From contig NC_034409.1 in NCBI RefSeq assembly GCF_002078875.1, forward strand, positions 105,939,250-106,003,249: a stretch of 64,000 bases of DNA. The letters run 5' to 3'. Both the position numbers and the translations under genes were made by a program. The stretch is from Numida meleagris. Taxonomy: Eukaryota; Chordata; Aves; Galliformes; Numididae. This document shows, piece by piece, positions 1 to 12,578 of this stretch. The stretch's first letter is position 1. Each line of letters opens with the position of its first letter. The notes under the pieces are model-generated. The model did no database searches. It was not told the DNA's origin and saw only the letters and a program-made list of their open reading frames with translations.

Positions 1-540
1 GTTCAGTTTTGCATCCCTCACTACAAGAAAGACATGGAGGCCCTGGAGCGCATCCAGAGAAGGACAACAAAAGTGGAAAGAGGTCTGGAGCACAAGACTT
101 ATGGGGAGCAGCTGATGGAGCCGGGATTGTTCAGTCTGAAGAAGCAGCAGCTCAGAGGAGATCTCTTTATTTTCTCTAATTGCTCATTACATTATTTGCT
201 TTAATTGCTCATTACAACCACCTGAAAGGAAGATATGACAAGCTGGAGGTCAGCCTCTTCTCCCAGGTAACAGGAGTAAGATGAGAGGGAGTGGCCTCAA
301 GTTGCAGTAGGGCAGGTTCAGGTTGGATGTTAGGAAACATTTCATCTCAGAGAGAGTGGTGAGGCAGTGGCACAGGCTGCTCAGGGAGATGCTGGAGTCA
401 CCATCCCTGGAGGTGTTTAAGGAAATGGTAGATGTAGTTCTTAGGGACATGGTTTAGTGGGCAATATTGGTGGTAGATGGACAGTTGGACTAGATGATCT
501 TAGAAGTTTTTTCCAAACTTAAAGATTCTATGAGTCTATG
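1..540 (+). mobile_element. CR1 LINE 3' fragment
   Basis: Starts off the window. Contains the CR1 blocks GAGGCCCTGGAG, TCCAGAGAAGG and CCATCCCTGGAGGTGTT and ends in GATTCTATGAGTCTATG. A 25-bp-period duplication (TAATTGCTCATTACA at 177-191 and 202-216) interrupts it. Confidence 0.88.
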
Positions 541-1117
541 GAGTATCCAGGCCACAAAGCTCAACTGATACAATTGCCTCTCTCTGCCTCTCCTCCCCTC
601 TGTCTGCTCTCTGTCATTTTTATGGACTTCTTCTCTCTCTATATATATATCCTGAATACAAATTTCCTGAATTCCCTGAGAGCTACATTCTGCCACAGCC
701 TCCAGTAGTCTTTGCTAACAGTGTCTGGCTGCCAGGCTGCAGCCACTCCCAGAGCTCCCACCACACCTGAAAAAGCAACAACCAGAGGTCCCCTAAACAC
801 AGGCAAGCACTGGAGGTGCCAACACCGCTGCCAAACCCAGAAAGCCAGCTCTCGTACAGCACCCTCAAGGAGAAAAGCTAGCACTGAAAATCTCCTTTTG
901 CCACCAGCTCTGAGTTTTTTCTTCACATTCATCACAAAACTCACTCTGCAGTTGCACACCAGCTTCGTCTGCGTTCAGTGATGACAGTGGTTATGTTATG
1001 GACATCAAGGCACATGCTATTGCAGGGGTGGGGCCCAATGGGTTGGTTGATTTCATTTCTGTTTCTACTCAGTCTGCACCATACATATGTGGAAGGCACT
1101 AAATTATTACAAAACCA
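541..1117. other. Non-coding, between CR1 copies
   Basis: Contains a CT-rich patch near 575-650 with a short TA run. Overlapping frames on both strands show no family signature and no splice context. Nothing else recognised. Confidence 0.5.
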
Positions 1118-1590
1118 ATGAATTGTAGGGCTTGGAAGGGACCTCTAGAGATGACCTAGTCCAACACCCTGCTAAAACAGGTTCCCCACAGTAGGTCACA
1201 CAGGAAAGCAACCAGGAAGGTCTCGAATATCTCCAGAGAGGCAGACTCCACAACCTCTCTTGGCAACCTTTTCCAGAGCTCTGTCACCCTCACAGTAAAT
1301 AAGTTCTTCATTGTGTTTGTATGAAATTTCCTGTGTTCCAGTTTTTGCCCATTGCCCCTTGTCCTGTCACTGCGCACCACTGAACAGCGCCTGGCCTCGT
1401 CCACTTGACTCCTGCACTTTAGATATTTATAAACAGTGATGAGATCCCCTCTCAATCTTCTCCAGTCTGAACAGTCCCAGCTCTCTCAGCTGTTCCTTGT
1501 ACAGGAGCTGCTCCTGGCCCCCAGTCATCTTTGTAGCCCTCAACTGGACCCTCTCCAGTAGTTCCCTCTTATTCTTGAGCAAAGGAGCCC
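1118..1590 (-). mobile_element. CR1 LINE 3' fragment with ORF2 C-terminal remnant
   Basis: Reverse-oriented CR1. The minus-strand frame carries [16 protein letters not shown] and [20 protein letters not shown], the typical C-terminal end of CR1 ORF2. Confidence 0.85.
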
Positions 1591-2339
1591 GGAAAGAAAA
1601 AGCTTTGACTCGTGAACGTGCATTGAAAACCACAAGCCCGTTTTCCTACACGCTGAGGCTATTTCCATTAAAAAAAAAATAAATCAGCAGAGACACACAG
1701 ACAAGCTTAGAGCAGGGAAAAAGGCTAGGGGCTTTGCTCAGCCGTGGAGTTTCCCTGCCAGAGTGCTCTGTCTCATGAAATACCACCACTTAGAGGGACA
1801 TGGGTTTAAAGCAAACCAGCATGTATCAGAGCACTGAAACTCATTCGACGTGGCAACACTGCCATCCTGCTTCCTAGTGATTCATGCTCTTTTCTCACAG
1901 TCAGCAGCATTCCAAGGGATGTCCCAGGAAGCTGCTTCTACTCCAGAAGTGCTAAGGGACTGACTCTGTGTCTCCTTCAGTTTGCTCAAATCTCCTTGTT
2001 TGAGCAGCAAAGACACATCTCGCTATAGAAAAGAGGAAAGTAAAAGCCCTAAACTTTCATTTCATAGTTTTCTCAGGGGAGGATACACCCAGCTATAAGA
2101 ACTATTTCAAAATTCAGTTTGGTTTCTTGGTTCAGCTTCAGTCTTTATAACTCAACACTTCAGAACTGAATTAACAATACCAAAATGGTAATTAGCTCAC
2201 CTTATAACTGAAAATTGTTTATTCCTGTTCTTTTCCTTAGGTTAAATACAATGAAAAGGCCTAAATGCACAGAGGAAGTAGACTGTTGGATCAAATTAGA
2301 TTAATCCTGCCCATTCTGTATGCAATGTTTTTGGTGATC
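1591..2339. other. Non-coding, unannotated
   Basis: Unique-looking AT-rich DNA with an A10 run near 1670. I see no gene or repeat. Confidence 0.5.
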
Positions 2340-2815
2340 AGAGAATCACAGAATGATTGAGGTTGGAAAGACTTCTAAGATTACCTAGTCCAACTGTCAG
2401 CCCATCCCCACCATGCTCACTGACCATGTCCCTCAGTGCCACATCCACATGGCTCTTGAACACTTCCAGGGACGGTGACTCCACCACCTCCCTAGGCAGC
2501 CTGTGCCACTACCTCACCACTCTTTCAGAGGTGAAACATTTCCCAATACTCAATCTGAACCTCCCTGGCACAACTTGAGGCCATTCCCTCTCATCCTGTC
2601 ACTGTTACCTGGGAGGCGAAGCTGACCCTCACCTCGCCACAACTTCCTTTCAGGTGGTTGTAGAGAGCAATGAGATCTCCCCTGAGCCTCCTCTTCTCCA
2701 GACCTAACAATCCCAGTTCCCTCAGCTGTTCCTCATAACACTTGTGCTCCAGACTCTTCATACTTCAGTTGCCCTTCTCTTGACACACTCCAGGGCCTGA
2801 TGGCTGTGAGAGAGA
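2340..2815 (-). mobile_element. CR1 LINE 3' fragment
   Basis: The plus strand begins AGAATCACAGAATGATTGAGG and continues with CR1 blocks such as CACTTCCAGGGACGGTGACT, ending near GACACACTCCAGGGCC. Confidence 0.9.
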
Positions 2816-4709
2816 AACATGTAACACTATTGTTGGCCAAGCTCTCCTGTTGGCCAAGCTCTCCCCTACAATTAAAAATATTAATCCCCATCACCTGTTA
2901 TCCTTATCTGATCCCATCAAAATGAATGTCTTCTGCAGGCCAATGAAACAAACATCCTGTTGATGGAAATGGAAAAAAGAACGGACAAGTCCTCCTGCTC
3001 TCTGTTCTCAGTTAAATTCCAGGAGGCTGCCACACAGCTCCAGCACAGCTACAACAGCCAGGAATGTCCCCTTACCCTGCTCCAGGGGAGCAGTGAAGCC
3101 GCAGCTGATCAGTGGGGCTATTTGGTCACTGTAAGCTAATGACAAAGAAGAAAAGGAAAGAGGATGGACACTGCACTTGTTACTTTGTGTAATACTTCAT
3201 GGGAACCTCTGTATTTTTTATTCTTCCAGAAACAAAAGAAGTCAGGATGTGTAAATAAAACAAGGAAACTGGAGGTAAGGAAGGAGCAGCTTACAAAGCA
3301 ATTGTGAAAAATGAGTAATAGAGGTAATGTGGGAAAAACAAAAAAAGCTTCTCAAAGAGAGAACGTGGGTTGGGATTTAGAAAGGCTTGGTAGAACTCAA
3401 AAGGTGCAGGAAAAGACTTTAAAAGGTGCATTGAACTCATGAGCTGAACAAGATGGAATAGTAAAATGAGAAAATGAGATTTACACCTGAAAAAAACTCC
3501 ATTTCCAAGTTCCTGTAGGTCAGGTCCATGGGAACTGCTGGTGACAGAACCAAGTCCCTGGTATTTGTGTGTCCTGGACTGTCCCAGACCCAAAGCTGAC
3601 CTTTCACTCTCCACAGTTGTCACACAAACATCCACGCTGAATGCCTTGGGAAGACTGTCCCTCCTTCCGAAGACAAAAAAAATGAGGTAGAAAAAGCAGA
3701 TGTAGGCACCAGTCTCCCCTCCTTGGTTGCCTCAAGGTCCTTATATTCCTTGAGTCCACTCCAGCGCCCTGTAGTTGGTTGGCAGTGGTGGACTCGTGCT
3801 GAGGTCCTCTTCTGTCACTCCTTGAGGGGACAGGGTGAGTTCTGGGGTCCAGGCATGCTGCTTTCCCCATGGTCTTCACAATGCACTCACTGACATTTGT
3901 TTTGCCCAGAGCCATTGCAGTCAAAGGCCTGGGCAGCTATTTTCACCAGAGTGCTACTGCTCACTTGGTCAGCACAGCTCTACACAATGGCCTTGTGCTG
4001 TTCTGTGCCTTCCAGGCTTCCTGTGCCTGACGAGCCTCCCTGATGTGTGGATTGCTTTGATGCCTGCAGGCCCGGCTTTGCTCTGCAGGCGGGAGGTCAC
4101 ACCAAGGGCTTTTTCAAAGTGTCCTCCACGCCAGCCCCCTGAGAATGACAAATCTTGCTTTATTGCCTCTCCCAAGGCCTCACGGTGCTCCGAACAGACA
4201 TCATAGTGGTAATCTCACATCCATCACTCTTGAAGCCAGATGTAAAGCAACCACAGAAAGTTGTATGCAGCCATCAAACCATATGAACGGTTTTATAACT
4301 ACTGGCAACTCACGGCACGTTAAATACTATACTAACATTCAGCAACTCTCCTGCTGCTTCCTGTGCTTCAGCAGCGTGTTCTCCCCAGTTTGTCACAAGC
4401 TCACAGTGAGGCCTATGACTCATTTTTGGAAAAAATCCCAAAATGGAGGCGTCCCTTCCACTGTGCCAGGCCTTCAGTCTACAACTAGAGAGACAAGGGC
4501 AACACAACAGGACCATGAGAAGGAGATAAAGCTTTTACATGGCTGTGCCATGCATGGAGGCAAAAGCAGCTAGTAGGTGGGCTCCAGCACAGCGCCTAGG
4601 AGAAGACACCGAAAGACCTCCAACAGCTGTCAAACATCATTTAAAGAAAAACAGCCTGATGAGTTCACTTTGGCTGCAAGGCCAGTCCTCAGAGTGCTTC
4701 TAACACACT
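2816..4709. other. Non-coding, unannotated
   Basis: No recognisable gene. Several overlapping 60-140-codon frames on both strands (3291-4573) have no family signature, and the same bases are open on both strands, as expected by chance in GC-richer DNA. Confidence 0.5.
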
Positions 4710-5025
4710 GAACTACAAAAAAGACATTGAGGCCCTGGAGGGTATCCAGAGAAGGGCAACAAAGCTGTGAGGGGTCTGGAGGACAGGTCTTATGGGGAAG
4801 AACAAGGCCTCAAGTTGCACCAGAGGAGGTTCAGGTTGAGTATTGGGAAACACTTCTCAGAAGGAGCGGTGAGGCAGTGACACAGGCTGCCCAGGGAGGT
4901 GGTGGAGTCACCGTCCCTGGAGGTGTTCAAGAGCCGTGTGGATGTGGCACTGAGGGACATGGTCAGTGAGCATGGTGGGGGTGGTCTGATGGTTGGACTC
5001 TTTTCCCATCTTAATTCTATGAACT
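4710..5025 (+). mobile_element. CR1 LINE 3' fragment
   Basis: GACATTGAGGCCCTGGAG, then an internally deleted CR1 body, CACCGTCCCTGGAGGTGTT and AATTCTATGAA at the end. Confidence 0.88.
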
Positions 5026-5249
5026 AACTGCAGTCCATGTTTCTTTCACTCTGTGTTAGCAGCATTCTGCATTCCAGGATAGCAAATTTTACCTGCAGTA
5101 CTTGACTGACCACAGCATTCTGTGTGAAACCAGAGCTGCTCTTCTCCCCGAGGGGCACAGCTGGAGGGAAAGGCACAGCGCGATGGCTGCATGTCACCCC
5201 GCACACAACTCACTCTACACCAAAAATAGTCAGGGCTTCCTCCACCCGC

Positions 5250-5870
5250 GCAGCTTGGAAATAAAACATATGGAGTTAGCACGGCCACTGATTGGATTTT
5301 GATTGCCCTGAAACACTGCCAAGTTTAAAGTGGAGAGTGCAGCCTGAAAGGAAATACAGTAGACACGAGACAATTTATTTGTTTCTGAGCGGGGACCTGG
5401 CTGACAGGCTGCATCGAAGGTGGCTAACAAGAGCAACATGTTCCCATATGGAAACCATATGGGGAAATCAGCCAGGATCTGAAAACATGGCACAACGTAT
5501 GGATCGTGGCAAGAGGAAAGAGTAGAGTGCTGTAAAATCGATGCCAATCACAACAGCAAATTGCTGATGAATAGTGCTGATAAACAGCTGAAAGAGTTAA
5601 CATACTGACAGGTCTCAGACACAGCACTCTAAGGGCCACAGAAAGAAAATGCAGGCACCAGGGGCACTTGAAAAGTGACAGTGATAGCTGGCATCACTAG
5701 TGGTTGTATTTCCAGCACTCTCCCGCTTCCACTCACAAGCGGGAGGGCCTCCAAAAATCTGGTAAAGGGAGAAAAAAAATCATAATGGAATAGCTGTGAC
5801 CTTATTAAAGGTAGCAGCGCTCATTTTGTTTCCTGAGGGAAGCTGCATAAAACCAACTGAAAGTGCAAAT
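5250..5870. other. Unique-looking non-coding stretch, possible conserved element
   Basis: No repeat similarity. Contains TF-site-like words (CCAATCACAACAGCAAATTG, GCTGATAAACAGCTG, TGCAAATATTTAAC). Conservation cannot be tested here. Confidence 0.3.
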
Positions 5871-5875
5871 ATTTA

Positions 5876-6300
5876 ACTCGGGGTTTGGGGGGGAAAGCCT
5901 GGCAGCCAGGAGGGAAGCAGGAAGGGAACTCCGGGGAGGAGAGACATGGGCGATGCGCGTCCCCCCCAGGGGTAAACCGGCACAGAGGGAGAGAAGGGGC
6001 AAAAAAGGGGAAGGAAGGGGAAGGAAGGGGAGTGCCCCGGCCCGAGCCCGGGCAGCAGCCCAGCGTCTCCCCGCTCCCAGCCAGACCGATAGGCCTCTGG
6101 CTGGAGCCTTGCGCTGGGCGACACCGCCCTCCCGCGGCACCGCTGTGTACGTGTATATAATACGTCATTTATATTAATTGCATCCATTGTAGCTGAGAAT
6201 TTGCTCTGTCAAATAGCGTTATTGTGCTCTTTGTAGCTGTTGTAGTTTCCGTGGAAATAAACAGGAGGCATTACTTTCGGAGCAAGCTACATATATGTGC
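5876..6300. promoter_or_regulatory. Candidate regulatory island: GC-rich block followed by AT-rich core
   Basis: At 5876-6140 the DNA is GC/CpG-rich and purine-strand biased, including four GGGG runs at 5996-6030. It changes abruptly to GTGTATATAATACGTCATTT (a CRE-like TACGTCAT) and ATTAATTGCATCC. There is no ORF with family similarity. It could be a promoter of an unannotated transcript or an enhancer. Confidence 0.35.
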
Positions 6301-6345
6301 GTGCATACATATATAAACTACATATATACACACACACACAAAGTA
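6290..6345. repeat. AT/CA-type low-complexity repeat
   Basis: ACATATATGTGCGTGCATAC, then ATATATAAACTACATATATA and CACACACACACA. Confidence 0.8.
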
Positions 6346-7229
6346 AAATCGCTGTGGAGTTGAACTAACACTAGAAAAGACTACTTAACCTCAAAACAAA
6401 GTGTTTCAGTCAATAACAAGCCCTTTTGAATTCTGTTTTTCTTTTCATCAAAATAGCAGAAGTGTGTCATGTATTTTTACAGACCCCCACACACTCGCTT
6501 TTTCAAGTTATTCTGGTTCAGTCACTCAAGCAGTAAAGAAGAAATAGCATCACAGGATATCCAGAGCTGGAAAGAGCCCACAAGGATCATCAAGTCCAAC
6601 TCCGGGCTGCACACAGCACCACCCAAGAAAAGAACACGTTCACACAGTTTTAAAACAGAGGGCAAAAAAAGAAGAAAAGCATTGAACACACAGAAACACT
6701 GTCAATCTGGTTAACCTGAAAGTCACCACGATCCCATTTGGTGCTGGTGATGAGTTGCTGAAATGTTTGCTGGACAGTATATAGGTTACACTACTGTTGT
6801 CTTACAAGCATAGGATCCACTGTTTTTTCAGCACACAAGGTTCTGGTTTTTCATTTTCTTAATGTTAAAATTTTAAAGATATATGGAATTGATTTAAAAA
6901 AAAAAACAACAAAGTCTGTGGAAAAGGTATTAGCTTTTCCACATTCACTTCTCAAGTTTTATAGCTTTCCTTTTCACAGGTGACAGTTCAGGACCTGTTT
7001 CACTTGTTCTGGATATTTCTACATATTTCTTTCATGTCTTCAATATTAGTAAGACCTAAGCAGTAATTTTATTTGTTGATAAAATTCATATATGATTTAC
7101 ACAGAACAAAATTGGTCCAAAGCCCACAGAAATCAACAGCATTTACAGCGACTTGTAGCAAAACCCTCACAGGAAAATAACAGATTTCACTGCAGTTTTG
7201 TCTAACAATCCTTTCACTCTTTTTGGAAG
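6346..7229. other. Non-coding, unannotated
   Basis: AT-rich, contains only the short CR1 piece at 6549-6625. No gene seen. Confidence 0.5.
6549..6625 (-). mobile_element. Short CR1 fragment
   Basis: About 75 bp of CR1 3' sequence in reverse: CCAGAGCTGGAAAGAGCCCA, then GATCATCAAGTCCAACTCC. Confidence 0.65.
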
Positions 7230-7640
7230 ATTCTTGGAGGTAGATTCCACCCCAGAACCAACCCTGATGGTGACCTCCAAGCCCACCCAGCCCCAACCCC
7301 TGCTGTGGGCAGGGCTGCCCCCCACGGGCTCAGGCTGCCCAGGGCCCCATCCAACCTGGCCTTGAGCACCTCCAGGGATGGGGCACCACAGCTTCTCTGG
7401 GCAGCCTGTGCCAGCGCCTCACCACACTCTGAGTAAGGAATTTCCCCCTGACATCTAACCTAAATCTCCCCTCCTTTAACTTAAAACCATTCCTCCTTGA
7501 CCTATCACAATCTACTCTGTGTAAAAAGTCACCACCCCTCCTGTTTAGAAGATCCCTTATAAAGGCAGTGGCAAAGTCTCCCTGCAGCCTTCTCTTCTCC
7601 AGGCAGAACAAGCCCATCTCCCTCAACCTGTCTTATCAAA
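7230..7640 (-). mobile_element. CR1 LINE 3' fragment
   Basis: GC-rich reverse CR1 with GGCTGCCCAGGGCCCCATCC and ACCTCCAGGGATGGGGCA. The minus-strand frame reads RRGGDFLHRVDCDRSRRNG and HRLPREAVVPHP, a decayed CR1 ORF2 end. Confidence 0.85.
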
Positions 7641-8727
7641 TATCAAAGGTACAGCACGCACAAATACTACTTCAAGTCTATTTTTGAACATCTTGGGTTT
7701 GCTGCACCTTGCCTGCTCAGTTGGTTGATGGCATTGAGTTGCTGGCTTTCAAGGTCTGACCAAAAGGTTTATTTATCCATCATCACAGAATGGGTTTGAT
7801 ACTTAAGATTTCTTGCCCCATAATTATACTTTTAAGGTCAGAATGTTTAAATGTATTAAAAATAATAACAACAATAAAAAAACCTGGGCCAGAAATTAAC
7901 AGCTGGGAAAGTCCCTGGAACAAAATATAAAAAACGCTTTTTATCTTTGAAACATTCTAATAATATTGTCCAACTGCAGTAATGACTGAAGCCCTTTTCA
8001 TCTGGTTTTGAGCACACCTCTAAAACAAACCACAACAATGAACACAGATTCCCGCATCCACTTCCTGCTATGAACTATTTGAATTCTTTGAAATAAATAT
8101 GTTTTGGGTTATTTTTGTAAGCATAATGTTTAATATCATTCTCCCAGTGTGTAAATGTGTAAAATACACCAACGATTTAACATCTGCTATGAATAATTAT
8201 CCAGAGGATCTCGAGTCCTCTATTTTAAGATTATTAGGATATGGTACAGGTGGCCAAATTATTAAAATATGGGTTAAATTCAACACTCATGCATTTTCAT
8301 AACATGCACGAGATGCTGACATCTGGAAGCCATGTGTCGGAGCTAGGAAGGCTCGGTTGGCTTTCCTCCCAGAAAGCTGACCACTGTGGAGAGCATTGTG
8401 TTTTGTGCTCCATAATGATCAAGTCAACACATCGAGGACCGGACCTGCTGCCTGGTGGAGAATGGCATCAGACGTGGCTGAGCCCAAATAGGAACCGAAC
8501 CAAAAAACATCTCAAGAATAAACCAATGCAAAATCTGATCTACAGCACTGACTTGGGATTTTTTTTTTTTCAAATGCAATTACTCAGTTAATTGAAAACT
8601 AACATTTACATGAGCTTTAGAAAGCCATGTCACCACTCATGGGTGCCACCAACCTGACTAGCCTGCAATTTTCATTTCTGACCTTGTCACCACCTCTACA
8701 TTGACATGCTCCAAGAAAGCAAATAAT
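7641..8727. other. Non-coding, unannotated
   Basis: AT-rich unique-looking DNA, T10 tract near 8560. No gene or repeat recognised. Confidence 0.5.
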
Positions 8728-9400
8728 CATGGAATCATAGAGGTTGGAAAACCTCCAAGATCACCTATTCCAACCATCAGCCCATCCCCACCGTGCCCAC
8801 TGACCATGTCCCTCAGTGCCACATCCACACAGCTCTTGAACACTTCCAGGGATGGTGACTCCCCCACCTCCCTGGGCAGCCTGTGCCACTGCCTCACCGC
8901 TCTTTCAGAGGGGAAATGTTTCCCAGTACTCAATCTGAACCTCCCCAGCACAACTTGAGGCCATTCCCTCTTCTCCTATTACTGTTATGTGGGAGGACAA
9001 CCCCCACCTCGCCACAACTTCCTTCCATTCAGGTGGTTATAGAGAGCTATGAGGCCCCCTGAGCCTCCTCTCTACAGAGAGGACAAGCCCAGTTCCCTCA
9101 GCTGCTCCTCATCAGACTTGTGCTCCAGACCCCTTGCAGCTCCACTGCCCTTCTCTGGACACACTCCAGGGCCTCAATGTCTCTCTTGTGGTGAGGGACC
9201 CAAAACTGAACACAGCACTCGAGGTGCAGCCTCAACAGGACTGAGTACAGAGGGATGATCATCTCCCTGCTCCTGCTGGCTGCGCTATTTCTGATAGGGA
9301 CATTGTCCAGTAGGACACAAAACAGCGCATCTGCAGTTATAACCAATGAAATCTTCAGTGACAACAGTGCTAGACTAACCTGCACCACCCAAAATGTCTT
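8728..9400 (-). mobile_element. CR1 LINE 3' fragment (longer copy)
   Basis: Begins ATCATGGAATCATAGAGG and extends further into ORF2 than its neighbours. The minus strand encodes [20 protein letters not shown] and [13 protein letters not shown], the conserved CR1 ORF2 segment. Confidence 0.88.
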
Positions 9401-9444
9401 CACTTGCCAGGCCTACTGTCAGCTGGGACCCATGAGGATTGATG

Positions 9445-12394
9445 CTTGATTTTCCTATGACCTCTGCGGAGACTCTGCTACCTTCCTTCCCTGGGTTGTC
9501 AATTCCCTACGAGGCAATACATTGGCTTTAAAGAGCCAGTGGAAAAAAGACTGTTTCAGTAGGCCACAAAAAATGGATCAAAGCCTGAATAAGATCCAAC
9601 AGAAGAATTCAAATATCAATCTCAAGCATAAAAAAATACGGTGCATTTACCATAAGAAAGCATTCCACTCCTCTGATGAAAATGCAGGGAAAGAAGTCAC
9701 GACCTGTTCAGGAAATGTCTATGTTTAGAAACAGCACACCTTTAGAAACTGCCCTTAGAACACTTTTTCTGCTTTAAAGCAAATATAAAAGTAAGCACAT
9801 AACCCCCTATGCCAAGAACATTCTAAACATTCGGTCATACAATTATTCGAAAGTAAAAAATAAAAGATTATAGCCTACCATTCAATTTTCACCTTTTTTC
9901 TACATACATACCATTTGACTGACGTCTACAGTGCTCTCTCCTCACTGGAAGTATCACATTATACCCTGCTATCAAAAAGAAAAAAAAATGAATATCCTTG
10001 ATTAATTGTTTCCCACTGCACTTACTGTATGAAATTCAAGCACTTTCGCTTCTGAAGTGTTCTAGGATATTTATCTGCATCATCTCTGTTTCCTGTAAAG
10101 AAAGTCTGACCTCAATGCTCTGCTCTCCCTGGGCTGCAGATACAGGCTGCACATCAGACAACATTCAGGCAGCTTGCTCAGCATTACAGGGGAAACTTGC
10201 CTGAGGGGGGCAGAAACAAATTCCTCCTCCTTGGGCCTGGTCCATCTTTGACATCTGACTTTTAGAGTACTGCCTGCCCCAGTTATCACATCCTCCAACA
10301 GAGAGGAAAAGGAGTTGTTGGGGAGGACTTCCACATTGTTGTGATGGAGCATCAAGGAGGGCCGGCTTATGGGGGGAAGTGCCTAACTTGGTAATGAAAG
10401 ACAAAAGGATCTTCTTTAAGGTCCCTTCCAACCCAGCCCTGTCTATGATTCCCAAACAAGTCTGGCTTACTGCATGGTATGCACATGTCCAGACTGATGG
10501 ATTCACACCAGAGGGAATTAGTACAGCACAAAGCTTCACCTCACCTGCAAGGTGGAGCATACCTGCAAGGAAACATACCTGGATGCAGGGACAGAAACCA
10601 GCCAGACGGTATCGAACAAAATCATCACATCCCAGGTAGATGTTTCCACCCAATGGAGACTGATCACAACCTCTGAGAGAATGCTCCAAAGGGTAATTAT
10701 TCTAGCTTCCAAGTATGGAAGAGTTTTCAGTCTTTTAATTGCCAAACTGTTAGAGTTTTGTTTGCCACTTTTATTCAAGGTGTTTAAGAGTGTTCTCACA
10801 TCTCAGTGTAAGTCCAAGTAGTGAAAACTGAATTACAGCTCATTTTTAACACTGCACAGGTAATAACAACAGTACTAGAAGTATATTTACAGTTCCTGTA
10901 AGAGCCTGCCTATTTTTATGAAATATTTTTCTTGTTACATACTTTATTATTAACCAAACACATTCAGTGTGCAAGTAAGAAATCAGTGCAGCCAACACAC
11001 AACTCTTCCAGAGCAACAGAATTCTCAACTCAGATCACTTGTACAAACAGGTTTTAATTAAAACGCTACGTAGAAGTAAAAAAAGAAAAAAAAAGGAATC
11101 ATATCCTTCACTTCACACTTCAAGAGTCTATTCAAAAACAGAGTACCATTTCAAGCAATAGTTACTTGCTTAACTCTAGCTATATTAACTAAAGTTGAAA
11201 TCAATGTCTTGAGTAATAATCAACTCTATACCCACATCAAAAATGTTCTATTACAGTGGCAACTGCAATACAGTGTGCAGTTTAAAACAGCAAATAAAAC
11301 CCCAAATTAACAGAAATTATAGTGTGCTTGCTGAAGCCTGGATTTATTTGCTTCAGTGGACAATGACTATGCCAACAATTTTCCAACCACAAGCGATGGC
11401 AGCTCTATGAAAGGAATCTACACTATTCAGAAAGTTTCACTGGACATCCAGAGTAAGTCAAAGGTAAAGGAAGCAGAGAACTCTGAAGCTGCTATTTTAT
11501 TTTTGCACCAAAGGATAAGCTGTGTGCAATTTAACGATCTCTGATCAATGTCAACCCCAGCAAAGCATCTTTTCTTAATCACCGTATTGTTAAGTGAAAC
11601 GTGTATTTGCAGTTTAATTCAACAAGTCAGAACTGCATGCCAATCTTAACAAGTATCTTAAATACACCGCTGAAATTGTCAGTAAGTTTCAGAATTTTCT
11701 CAAACACTTTAGAATTCAAATGCCTACTTTCCTCCAAAAACCGCACATTCAACATAAAAGAGTCTGTAAAACAGAAACGTTAAGGTTTGGTGAATCCTGC
11801 TGAAGCACCCTGTAAGCCTACTGCCCTGACGGTTCCTGCCTCTGCCCAAGATCGGACAGAAGAGAAAGCCAGCTCCTGCACCTCCATGACTCCAAGACTG
11901 AAGCTGCAAAGAAATGTGAGTCTTTGGCGAGCTACTGCCAATGGGAACCGAATGCGGGCATCTCTTCCTGCCTGAGTCTGCAGGCAGTGCCATCCTGAAT
12001 TGCTGTGATGCTTTACTCAGTGAATCCAATTCACAGCTCTTCCATAAGCTCTAATGAGCTCTGCATCCTGTCTATTTTCCACTAGTAGTTCCTTAAAAGG
12101 TATCACTATATATTAAAATGTATATACATATATATACACATACGTATGTAAAAAGATGCACGTAATATTTTCTTCACCACAGAAATCTTTAAGTTAGATA
12201 ATATATTAAAGTTTTATATTTCACACTGAAGTAAAAAATAGGATATAGACAGAATACATTGACCGTATTTACTCTTTTGTATATAAGAGGGATCAATTTA
12301 GGTAAGAAAATGCCTTCAGGAGGAAGAGAAGAAATTGCTCTTCATATTTAAGATATCTTTTCTCATAAAGTTGCTCCTGGAGAAAGCCTTCCAT
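9445..12394. other. Non-coding, downstream of PSMG1
   Basis: Contains the short CR1 end at 10395-10455 and a TA/CA low-complexity patch at 12105-12150. Frames up to 174 codons on the minus strand (10165-10689) have no family signature and overlap CR1 sequence. Nothing else recognised. Confidence 0.5.
10395..10455 (+). mobile_element. Short CR1 3' end fragment
   Basis: GATCTTCTTTAAGGTCCCTT, then CCAACCCAG and TCTATGATTCC, the last ~60 bp of a CR1. Confidence 0.65.
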
Positions 12395-12578
12395 CCCTTA
12401 CAGGAGAAATGTGTGTTTATTGTGATGAACTAGAAAATAATAAAAATGAATTCAAAAGTAAAAAAAAAATCAAGTAGAATTTATTCCACTTTTGAAAAAA
12501 TAACTACAATTCCAAAGTGTCCTCTATGGAAGAAAGTGGAGTATAAAACAAGTGTCGTCTGTGTTACAAGTGTCCTCT
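12395..12578 (-). other. PSMG1: PSMG1 3' UTR (inferred) with AATAAA
   Basis: On the minus strand an AATAAA lies at 12416-12421, about 160 nt after the stop. Cleavage would fall near 12395-12400. The end point is inferred from the signal only. Confidence 0.55.

Noticed and set aside
1156..1455. 99-codon minus-strand frame as a host gene
   Set aside because: Translation is the CR1 ORF2 C-terminal end, so it is part of a LINE fragment.
3291..4573. Overlapping 106-142-codon frames on both strands
   Set aside because: Mutually exclusive frames without splice sites or family similarity; chance in moderately GC-rich DNA.
5805..6187. Overlapping 90-115-codon frames on both strands in the GC island
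   Set aside because: Low-complexity Gly/Arg/Pro translations in several frames at once, typical of GC-rich non-coding DNA.
10165..10689. 174-codon minus-strand frame
   Set aside because: It includes antisense CR1 3' sequence, has no recognisable domain, and overlaps plus-strand frames of comparable quality.
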